Part shown: positions 1 to 9,354 of the stretch, one piece after another
How the letters are laid out: each line of letters begins with the position of its first letter
How positions within the stretch are numbered: position 1 is the first letter of the stretch
From: Metellina segmentata
Taxonomy: Eukaryota > Arthropoda > Arachnida > Araneae > Tetragnathidae
Assembly (NCBI GenBank): GCA_947359465.1
Contig: OX375872.1
Span: 85,385,819 to 85,449,818, forward strand
Length of the DNA: 64,000 nt
Direction: 5' to 3'
Translations under genes and position numbers: made by a program
The notes under the pieces: generated by a model
Told to the model about the DNA's origin: nothing
Database searches by the model: none
What the model saw: the letters and a program-made list of their open reading frames with translations, nothing else

Positions 1-489
1 ACAAAGAAGATTGAACTCTCTTCATTTTCTGAGTGCAATGCTAAAATAGGCAAAAAGTGACCAGGAATATGAAAAGGCTATCAAGATTTCCCCAGGACCA
101 TATTTCATGTGAGTTGTGAGATAAATATGACTGAAAGCGAAAAAACACATTACCTTTTTTTGAGTTCAATTAATTTGATTTGAGTTTAATGTTATTTGAA
201 TTTATTTAACTCAAAAACTTTTTTTGCCTAAATCGAATCTTGGAATTTTGTGATTCAAGATTTTCAAATTAAAAGCAAAAACTAAACTTTCTGCGAGCTA
301 ATACTAACAATAGAGAAACATGATAGTAAAACAGCCACCGCAAAGTGAAAGCAATTTTACCTGATTTGCACAGGTTTACAATAGAAACAAAATCAAACTA
401 GCTGAAAGAATCGTGAAATGGTGTGTATGTTATAATCTTTACAATTTTTCTTGCCTCTTTATCTTTTATATATATTTTTCTCATAATTT

Positions 490-913
490 ATCGAGAATTT
501 CTTCGTCAAGGTTCCACTACGACTGGGGCATTCTACAAAGATGTTGTGGATCGGTTTTTGAAACGAATGCGGCGTGTGAGACCCGATTTGATGGACAGTG
601 GAAATTGGTGCCTCTTGCATGAAAATGCACCGTCTCACAAGTCCATCATTGTGCAGCAATTTTTAGCGATAAGGCGGGTTGTGAGCATCGACCATCCCCC
701 GTACTCACCAGATCTGTCCCCCGGACATTTTCATTTCTCAAGTTGAAATTGAAGATGAAGGGGCAGCGGTTGAAGTCCGATAGAGGAGATTGAAGCGGTT
801 GTGACATCGGAACTCAATAGTGTTGGAGTGGAGGCGTTCCAGAAGGCGTTCACGGACCCGTACATTCGTTCCAAGCATTGTATTGAATTGGGAGGAGATT
901 ATGTAGAAGCTTA
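490..913 (+). pseudogene. Mariner-type transposase relic, C-terminal half
   Basis: The reading starts near REFLRQGSTTTGAFYKDVV and runs through LHENAPSHK and YSPDLSP. After a frameshift near 735 it resumes and ends at a TAA near 913. In mariner (DD34D) transposases these blocks carry the second and third catalytic acidic residues. Here the second is E in HENAPSH and the third is D in YSPD. The N-terminal DNA-binding part and the first catalytic aspartate are absent, and I see no clear terminal inverted repeats. The element is dead. An identical copy sits in block A'. Confidence 0.85.
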
Positions 914-1542
914 ATACTATTAAATGTAAGAATATTCTCTGTGTTGTATGGTCTGTGTGCGATCAGTCCTGGAACTTTTGAATACACTGTGTAGGAAATA
1001 AGATTTATCTTAAAAGGAAGATTTATTTTAGATTTCAGTGTTGTGGCGTAAGGAAAAAATCCAAAAATGTTTTCTTCTACATTATTCCCAATATGTCATG
1101 AGAGGAAAGGAGTATTGCATATCTTTCAATTTATGCCCTAACTTATATATTTAAGAGATTGCAAAATTTTAGGCAAATGTACTCACGACTTTTCAATTGT
1201 AATTATTTTTGTTAACGTCACATTTTTACCTAAATTTTCAGTTATTTAATAAATTATAATGCGTTATAAATTATTTTTTGGTTATATAATGTGTTTTTAT
1301 TAAGTTGTTTTACTTTAAAAAGGAAATATAATGTAATTTGAATATTTTGATCAAAAAAGACTATGAAGGACTCAGAAAACTTAAATCTTCGTTCTAGGAC
1401 TAGAAAAATCTCATGACAAAACATCATCAACCAATAAATAGATTTCCGATGCGTGAACTTTGTTTCACAGTTCACTCTATGCATTACCTATAAATAAATA
1501 GAAATCATTCGTTTTAATGAAATAAAGAAGAGTGGCTCAGAT
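914..1542. other. No recognisable feature
   Basis: AT-rich sequence between the mariner relic and the SINE-body array. The short minus-strand ORF at 1,254-1,484 has no recognisable motif. It may include decayed mariner 3' sequence. Confidence 0.6.
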
Positions 1543-2180
1543 CTAAACCTCGTTATCCGACCTTGTTCCAAAATAACGAGGCGTTTTCTTTGAATATTTT
1601 CTTTCGAGATTGATCCCGAACCGTCTACAATAGCCTAATTTGTTGTTCCAGTGTGATACTAATTGAACTACCTACTTAGCTACCTACAGTAAAATAATTT
1701 CTTGGAAGTGAATAGGGGAGATATAAATAGCTCCAAATCAGGCGTTGACCTCGTTATGTGCCTGTGGTTCAAAATTAAGAGGTGTTGTCCACGGATTTTT
1801 GTATTCGGGGTTTATCTCGGATCGTCGTAATTACCCGTTGTGTTGCTCCAGTGAGATGTTAATTCAAATACTTTCCACCGCCAAGCTACCAACAATGAAG
1901 AAATGTCTTGGAAGAGAGTAATTTATGATTGATAATGAATACATAATACCATAGGTAGTCTCAGTTCAGGTGTTGACCTCGTTATCTGACTGTGGTTCAG
2001 AATTACGAGGCGTTGTCCTCGAATCTTTCCGTTCGGGAAGTATCTCGGATGGTCGTCATTAACCCATCGCGTTCCTCCTGTGCGATATTAATTCAAATAC
2101 CTACCACCTGCTATAGTAAAGAAATGTGGAAGTGACTGTGTATGATTGCTACTGAACTATACCAGGGGGAGACATAAATA
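1543..2180 (+). repeat. Three head-to-tail copies of a SINE body unit
   Basis: Three related units begin near 1,543, 1,745 and 1,972, each with a CCTCGTTAT start. Each continues with a TTCAAAATTACGAGG-like block, a CCCGAACCGTC or TCGGATCGTC block, and a TGTTGTTCCAGTG-like block. Each ends in a linker with AGTAAAGAAATGTCTTGGAAGTG and a GGGAGAYATAAAT box. The body matches the tails of tRNA-headed SINEs elsewhere in the window (for example 34,035-34,360 and 59,515-59,770). No tRNA-like head lies between units, so this is a local tandem amplification of roughly 200-230 bp per unit. Confidence 0.75.
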
Positions 2181-2978
2181 TCTTAGTTCAAAGAAATTCT
2201 TGTTGAGAGTCGGATAAAAGCTTTCACGCACTCTACATTGGAGGGAAGCTTTTTATTGCCACTAATATCAATCGTTAATGCATGGAAGATGATTTCTTAG
2301 GCTTACTTTGACGTTATTCCCTCTTGTTAAAAGACAACGTGTACGCCTTCAAGTGACCTGTATGAAAATAAAGACGCTCTTAGACGTCATAAGAGCTACC
2401 AAATAATGTCTCGCTTCGAGAAACGGAGTTAGTGTAATTCGCACGTGAAGCATAAAATGTCAGAACGCAGGTTGCATGTATTAAAGCAACTGGAAGTTTC
2501 GCGAGTTGAGATCCCTGAAACACTTCTGGTTAGCTAACGGGTTTAGTTTCAAATATGCGTCTTTAAAATGCCTCCTTCAATGTCATATACTCGGTATATA
2601 TGTAGTGGTAAAATATCTCGAAATGTTAAACACCGTATATTCTGAAAAATATAATGTACTCATTTTACTCGTAATACTTTACTCATTGCACTCATAACTA
2701 CTTTGAAATAGAAAAATTAAAATCGAAATTTAAAACATTGCATGACGTTTTTTTAAAAGCAAGTAATATTGTACCTATGTGTGTGTTGAAAACATATTAG
2801 ATGCATAATTTTAAGAATTCAGAAATTTCAAAAAATCCAAATATCTAGAATTTGTTAAACAGTGCTAATCGTTTACTACAACATCAAATAGTTTTAAATA
2901 ATAATTGAAAACCTGTATACAGGATGACCCTAAAGTCGCTAGACCGTTTAAAAATAGAATAACCCTTTCACGAAAATT
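2181..2978. other. No recognisable feature
   Basis: AT-rich sequence. The plus-strand ORF at 2,506-2,697 has no recognisable domain and looks random in composition. Confidence 0.6.
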
Positions 2979-3236
2979 GTACCGGTAATAGACACTTTAA
3001 GAGAAATTTTCAACATTAGCGTGAACTACATCATTAATTTTGATAGGGGATCTGTACAAATTTATTTTGCTGTCAGTAAATTTAATTTTTATCTTATTCT
3101 GTTTGCTAGATACTCAATTTGTTTTATTTTTTTATAAAATTAAAAAAAGTTCCGATAGCTGGTATTGCATCAATAATAGACACTTGGAATTTTCAAAAAT
3201 ACAGTATTAGACACTCTTTTGTACCAGTAATAGACA
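2979..3236 (+). repeat. Cluster of (A)GTAWTAGACA motifs with a putative transposon end
   Basis: GTACCGGTAATAGACAC is at 2,979-2,995, TAATAGACAC at 3,174-3,183, AGTATTAGACAC at 3,203-3,214 and GTACCAGTAATAGACA at 3,221-3,236. The first is matched in reverse complement at 29,923-29,941, as expected for the two ends of one transposon family. The motif repeats resemble subterminal transposase-binding repeats, which is an inference. A second copy lies at 17,394-17,651. Confidence 0.55.
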
Positions 3237-3325
3237 GGGTTTATTTTATTAGAAAAACTGTAGCAGCAATGCAAAACTGGTAACGTTTGAAACATATTTA
3301 TATTTATGTTACCGCTAAAGCTCGA

Positions 3326-3441
3326 AAGCCGTTAATGTGCACATTACATAGTTAATCTTCAGATTAACTTATTTGCTCCGTTAACGTGCGGAATCAAGAG
3401 TTTTACGCATTTAACATAAGTAAAGTGCTCATTAACGGCTT
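3326..3441. repeat. Inverted repeat with central hairpin
   Basis: AAGCCGTTAATGTGCAC (3,326-3,342) pairs with GTGCTCATTAACGGCTT (3,425-3,441) at 16 of 17 positions. Between them GTTAATCT (3,351-3,358) pairs perfectly with AGATTAAC (3,361-3,368) across a 2-base loop. The same structure is in A' at 17,741-17,856. Confidence 0.7.
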
Positions 3442-3557
3442 CCGTATGGTTAAAAATCAAAAGTTTGTCTCTCTCCTTTCCTATCCCTACACATTTCTCA
3501 TCTCCCTCCACTTTTAGTTTTAGTTTGCTATTATGTAAATTTTATTTTATTTCAACC

Positions 3558-3840
3558 GTTTGATTCTTTATACTACAGTTTTTTAATTGATCGATGATTG
3601 TTTCTTTCAACTAATTTGTAGATTGTCTGACTGTATTAACTTGATTCATTAGATATCGAAAAATAAATAAATGAAATTATATTAACTTCCTTAATTGCAA
3701 TAATATTTTAAGCGGTTTGATTCTTTCTACTATAGTTTTTTAATTGATTGACGATTGATTCTATCAACTAATTTGTTGATTGTTTGATTGTATTAACTTG
3801 ATTCTTTAGATATCGAAAAATAAATAAATAACATTAGGTT
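3558..3840. repeat. 157-bp tandem repeat, about 1.8 copies
   Basis: GTTTGATTCTTT...TTTTTTAATTGAT...AACTAATTTGT...GATATCGAAAAATAAATAAA occurs from 3,558 and again from 3,715. The copies are similar but clearly diverged. Duplicated in A' at 17,973-18,255. Confidence 0.75.
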
Positions 3841-3935
3841 AATTTAAGCTTACAGAAACCAGAAACGTTGCTGTTGTTCCAGCAAAGATCTTATTTTCAC
3901 TTTAACGAGTGCCTAGTAGGTTATGTGCAGATTAT

Positions 3936-5345
3936 TTGATTGAATAAACAGGTTCGTGATCTAATTCCTAGATAGGTTATCTGGACATACAATGTTGGCC
4001 GTAAATGGTTTTAAAAAAATGGCTCGTGAAAGGCTAATGCAAAGTAGGCAAGACGTCGGTCGTTTAAAATAAAAGAGTTTGTGAAAATGGACTCACCAGA
4101 TGATGTTCTTTCACTTCCTCGAAGTTGATGCTGTGGGAAAACCTGGGCATGGTGAAATCAACCACGAAGAAAAGTCGCGACGCAAATACTGGAGAGTCAA
4201 CCAATTCTTTATTCAGCTTCTAAGGGATCGCTGGTCACTGTGGTCGAGTTCGATGCCGGTGTTATGGAAGAGACATCCTTATTTCCCTCAGAGAGTGTCC
4301 ATGGCTACTCATCAGGGGATCGGATCGGCTACGAGGACCCGAGAACGACTTTGAGGAATTGGTCGAGGAATTGATTATTCAAAATCCAAAGATTTCAATG
4401 AAATCTAACAGGTGAGGATCTGGAGTTTTCCGTGGCTCGGAAGAACAGCCATACAGATGAAGACGCGTTCATTTAACATTGAACGATTAGAAATCGCAGT
4501 TTTGGGGCGAAAGCCGCAGCATACGATGAGTCCGATCATTCTATCTCCAAACAAAACGAAGACGAGAGGTTATCAGTTTTGGAGTGGAAACGCCGCCGCA
4601 AAGCAAAGGAGTCGCATCCCTGTCTCAATCTCAAAAAAGGAGACGAGAAGATCGTCAGTTTTTGGTGTGAAAAAAACCGCTGCAATCCGAGGAGTAGGAT
4701 CGCTCAATCTCAAAAAAAAGACGAGAAGGTCATCAGTTTTTGGGTGAAAACCCAGCCGCATAGCAAAGGAGTCTCCTCTCTCTAACTGAAAAAAAGGGGG
4801 GTTCCTTAGCAGAGAAAATCAGTCCCTACGTCTTCTTTCCGGGATCGCCAAAAACGAAGGTCACCCCAATGCGAGGGGGAAATTAACGCCAATAATTTTA
4901 CATACAGTACGCGGGAGAAAGACAGCCGGGGTTATTCCTTTATCCCAACGGAATGTTAAAAAACCTCAGGAAGAAGAGAGCCAAATCACGCCAACATCTT
5001 CCGGTCATTAAGAAGTGTCACGTTGAAGGTTAAGTGGGGTGGATTTGACCTTGAAAGGTCACCAATTGTCCAATCAGGGTGGACAAGGTATAGATGAGAC
5101 CGTGAGAATGATGAGGGGTCGCTGTGCCCTAATCAAGGAAGCACTCAAACCAGAATTCCAAGAAGGGAAAAAGCATGAGAAAACTAATGTCTGCTTTCAA
5201 GATTTTCGTTGTTAGGAAGCCGGGAAAGGGATTGAAAAAAACAACTCTACAGAGAAACTAGTTATTGCTCAAATTTCTTTTCCAAAAAATCTGGGGTGGT
5301 AGGAAAACAATTATAATATGTGGAGAAGGGTAAGCCTTCACCACA
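3936..5345 (-). repeat. E1 3' LTR
   Basis: Direct repeat of 12,964-14,373 at an offset of 9,028. Read on the minus strand it begins TGTGGTGAAGG at 5,345, immediately after the purine tract GGGGAGAA. Its far end at 3,936 abuts block A with only TTAT in common. The 5' LTR may run about 20-25 bp further before the primer-binding site, so this copy may lack its last bases. The small plus and minus ORFs inside it are not genes. Confidence 0.9.
4497..4800. repeat. Four about 80-bp tandem units inside the E1 LTR
   Basis: Units start CAGTTTTKG at 4,497, 4,574, 4,656 and 4,734. Each carries a GAAA(N)CCGC box, most carry a GGAGTCG/GGAGTAGG box, and most end in a CAAAAAARGACGAGAAG stretch. The same array is in the other LTR at 13,525-13,828. 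It creates overlapping ORFs on both strands that are by-products of the repeat. Confidence 0.8.
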
Positions 5346-5353
5346 TTCTCCCC
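5346..5353 (-). promoter_or_regulatory. E1 polypurine tract
   Basis: GGGGAGAA on the minus strand directly precedes the LTR start TGTGG. In LTR retrotransposons this position primes plus-strand DNA synthesis. Confidence 0.75.
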
Positions 5354-7486
5354 AGAGATAGGTTTTTTTTTTAGAAATTTACTATGTCAATCCGACGACA
5401 TATAGAATATAAGCTTAAACACCGGTGCAGATAAGAAAAATTTGAAATTAGTTGTATCACCGTACTCGACCACGTTGACACTTGCGAAGATACACGGGGT
5501 ATGATGATTACGCAAGCATACTCAATAGTTGGCTGCATAGTGCCATGAGTAACAAACAATTATCAACAGACGCTCCAGGACATTTTCTTCTTCATAACAA
5601 TAAAGGCAACTATGGGAGGAAAAGTGGTAATAACATTGACAGTACAAGATATCCACCAAAAATAAAAACAAGCATCTGATATGACATTTTAACTTGTTAA
5701 TAGGTGGGTGGTAGAAATAACATTCCAACGTGTAATGGTGGGTGCAGTGTCACAAAACACAAAAATCAAAATTAGCATTATTTATGGGAGAGAAGACCAA
5801 TTTATGTCAACACCAAAAATTTCAAGAAATATATTTCTAGTTAGGTTATTTCACTGCGGTGAGAATGAGTCACCCTTATTCAAACACACAAATTAAGAAC
5901 ATCAGGTAGGATGAACTAAGACCAGCTTAAAGTATCATACCACAAATCCATGCGCATATTTGGATCTGACGTACCAAAAAAATGTACCTAAAAGAGATGA
6001 CACAAAAAAATTTTGACTTTTGAAAATGTCAAATTTGTGACACAGACATTAGTGAGGTTCAAATTGTGAGTGGCCACTTGGTGTATGATGAAAAAGGAAT
6101 GGTCTCCCATGATAACTAAAAGCAAAAAATGTCGACATTACAGATTACAAGATATTTCATTGTGAAAACAAAAAACATAAATACCACGAAACTTATTCAT
6201 CTAACGGATTTTCATTGCATTGCTTCTTGGCAATGGAACAACTTCACAATTGGGTCCTGAAATTCTCAACAAACAACATAATAGATATCATAACTCAAAT
6301 ATGATTCAAAAAATATGTGGTAATTTCCACAACATGTAGTGTTCCATTACTATTCACTACAAAGAGCAATTTGTCATGACCCAAAATAAACACAAATATT
6401 TCTAAACACAAAGAAATATTTTTCTTTTGAAACACAAATGGGAATTCAGCTAAAATTGAACTGAAAGTTTTTTTTTTTCAGTACTCAACTTTACTTATGA
6501 TAAGGTTTGTTTACCCTTTATCTTCTCGTATACAGATGTAATACAGGTGTAAACATAGGGTGAGCTCAAAGCACAATTTTACCAAAAAGTTCAAAACAAC
6601 CGAAAACGTTGTTAATCAATCAAATAGAACACAATAGTTCATAAACTACAAAATTCACATTAAGTAAATTTAATTTACAAATGGAACGAGCAACACAAGA
6701 CTAAATATTGTTCCAAATGCTGAATCCACAGATGATTAATTAAATGGGTTCTGGGTGTAAGATAGCCATGGATGATTTTCCAAGATTTAAAAAATTCTCA
6801 CAAAATAATAAAACAATATTACAAATATACATATCATCGAAATTTATACTGCTTTACATTATAGCATGACTTTTGATGATGACACAAATGCATACACATC
6901 AAAATTATTAAATCAAACGTTTAGCATATATTCAAGCTTTCGTATTGCTAGGAGCAATTATATATTGTCCACTGTCCTATTTAGCAAAACAGCAAGAAGG
7001 ATTGACAGTACATACTGGCCAATGACAAAGAGAACAGAAGTTCTATTTATTCGACCAATACTAAAATTTCTGGAATATATATAAATACAAAGTATAACAG
7101 ATCATATCGAATCATAAGCACTCTGTTGATACAACAATGAGGAAAAATACGGTTTGTGAATGTACAAAATTATTTGTCACTCTGTTGTGACTATCATGTT
7201 GACTCCATGGTTTGTCACACATGATGCAGTAGTAAATTGTCTAATGTCCTCTCAATACTTTAAGTCAAAGTAAAGATGTATAAAAAATCAGTATGTCTCA
7301 TCCTGCAAACTATACATCCACGAGTGCGAGAAAAATTATCTGTGAAAGATATACCAATTCAAACTTGTGTTCGTATCCTATGGTTTTCCCATTGGAGTGA
7401 AGTCTATTTGACCAATAACTGTACTCCAAATAATTAAAACGAGAACTACCAGAAGACAGCAAAAGTGAAGAATGTAACTGGTTGAA
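5354..7486 (-). other. E1 3' region without a convincing gene
   Basis: About 2.1 kb between the pol stop and the polypurine tract. An env gene would be expected here if E1 were an errantivirus, but no long ORF exists on the minus strand. One short ORF (7,626-7,378) overlaps the end of pol in another frame. It has two hydrophobic stretches, including ILHFCCLLVVLVLIIW, and could be a leftover membrane-protein start. I would not annotate it as env. Confidence 0.6.
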
Positions 7487-9354
7487 TTAGTGTCGTCTAG
7501 GTCGTAAGTTATATGAGTTTGTTGTATTAGTAGGTACAATATAACGATTTTTTGTTGTAGTTTGATTGTTTGCACCAGGGAGATCAAGATAGTTATGACG
7601 TGTAGGAGCCTTGATAAGACGATCAATATGCACCTTGAAAGTTTTGTTAGGTATTTGAGGAGTTCTAGTTATAGATACCAATACAGGTGAATGAATTTCC
7701 ATTACTTCAAAAGGACCATCATAGTGAGGTCTGTACTTTTCTTTCGATTTGAGATAAACATGTTCTCCCTTTTTGAACGGACGAACTTTGGTTCTCATAT
7801 GTTGTTGATCATAATATTGACTTTTTGTCTGTACAGACGTGTTATAAACTTGCGTGTAAACTTTATCAACCGTGCGTAATATTTCCAATAAGTTGTGAGC
7901 TTGATTAAGGTTGTTAACATGAAAGTTCCTAACGAAAGTATCTGTGATTAGAGAAAGTTCCCTACCGAAATGAACTAAATTAGGCGTGCAACTCGTAGAG
8001 CTGTGAATAGACCCATTGTAGAGGTTTTGGTGAATTTTGACGGCATCATGAAAATAATAACCCTGTTCAATTAAAGAACCAATTGTGGATTTTATGGCAG
8101 TGTTTACACGTTCACTGATGGCGTTGGCCTGTGGCCTGCCAGACGAAGTATGAAGTAATTTTATGCCAAGAGTAGAATTAAATACTTCAAAAATTTCGGA
8201 TGTGAACTGTGTTCCAAGGTCTGTTAGAATCAATGACGGACGACCATGTATAGAAATATATGTAAAAACAGCATTCATGACTGCATTAGATGTTATGGAC
8301 ATCAAAGGAAATAGCTGTAAATGTCGAGAAAAATGATCGATAATGGTTAAAATATGTTGATTATTTGAAAAAGGACCAACAAGATCCATCGATACAAGCT
8401 CACCAGGTCTGTCAGGGGACATTGTGGGTTGAAAGGGAGCAGGAGGGATTCTGTGTGGTTTATTGCGTATACACGTTTCGCAAGAAGAGACAAAATTTTG
8501 CGTGTCTGCGTACATACCATGCCAAAAATATTTTGAAGTCAAAAACTCATATGTTTTTGTAATGCCAAAATGTGGAAGATGAGCAATTTTTAGAACTTTT
8601 TGACGTAATGATTTCGGAACAACAATTAAAGGTTTATCAGTGGTTATCGTCTCATCTTCACTGGGTTTCGTGTACATGAGGATTTTTGAATTAACATCAA
8701 TGAAAAAATTAGGCTTACTCGCCTTTCGATGAAGAATACAATTATATATGGCAGATAATGCTTCGTCTGCTAACTGAGCTTTTAGAATGTTGTGCAGTGA
8801 GATTTCATTTTCAGGATCTGAAACATTTTCAGTCACAATTTCAATGTCATTGCACGTCTCATGCAAGATTTCCACGTTCGAAGGTTCAGATAGGATAACG
8901 CGGTTCAGTTGAACGACAGGTAAAGGTTCCTCAGAATTCAATATTTTTGGATCAGAGGTTACATCATCATGTGGAGGAGACTCGGGAAGTCTAGATAAAT
9001 AATCAGGTAGAACATTGTCTTTACCAGCAATATGCTTGAATGTAAAAGAATATTCTCCTAGAAGAAGTAACCAACGAGTGGTCACGTCAGCTGGGGAAGT
9101 AACCCTTTTGTAGTGAAGTAAAGGTTTACTGTCAGATAAAATAATGAAAGGTCGTGCATACAGATAAAACTTAAAAGCTTCAACGGCTTTTACTATTGCC
9201 ATAAGTTCTAGCTTAATCGCCGGATACTTGGATTCAGAAACAGATAAGGTCTTTGAAAAATACGAAACTGGACAAAGTTTGCCCTCAAATTCTTGAAGTA
9301 AGACTGCAGCAATGGCTTGTTTAGAAGCGTCAGTGTTTAGATGGAATTGTTTTT
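7487..9354 (-). pseudogene. pol: E1 pol, downstream part: RNase H and integrase
   Basis: This is the continuation of pol after a one-base indel in an A5 run (plus strand 9,350-9,354). Residue numbers count from the first ATG at 9,202. RNase H comes first, with a TDAS start upstream of the ATG and ILSDSKPLLH near residue 24. The integrase zinc finger has H208, H211, C241 and C244. The catalytic triad is D273, D328 and E364, with 35 residues between the last two as in D,D35E integrases. A GPFEVMEI motif follows, and the protein ends YNLRPRRH. All catalytic residues seen are intact. The part is only separated from RT by the indel, which could be a real mutation or a homopolymer sequencing error. 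I call it a pseudogene segment only for that reason. Confidence 0.88.

Larger units (their letters stand above)
1..3935. repeat. Block A, first copy of a large direct duplication (continues left of window)
   Basis: This block recurs in the same orientation at 14,416-18,350, an offset of 14,415 bases. The stretches I compared line by line were identical, and the small ORFs in both copies translate identically. It contains a mariner relic, a three-unit SINE-body array, a cluster of AGTAWTAGACA motifs, an inverted repeat and a 157-bp tandem repeat. The match stops at 3,935, where the E1 LTR begins. The left limit is the window edge, so the duplication may extend further. Confidence 0.95.

Noticed and set aside
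4100..4785. Plus and minus ORFs in the E1 LTR, repeated at 13,128-13,813
   Set aside because: They lie in LTR sequence, come from the four-unit tandem array, show no domain and are open on both strands.
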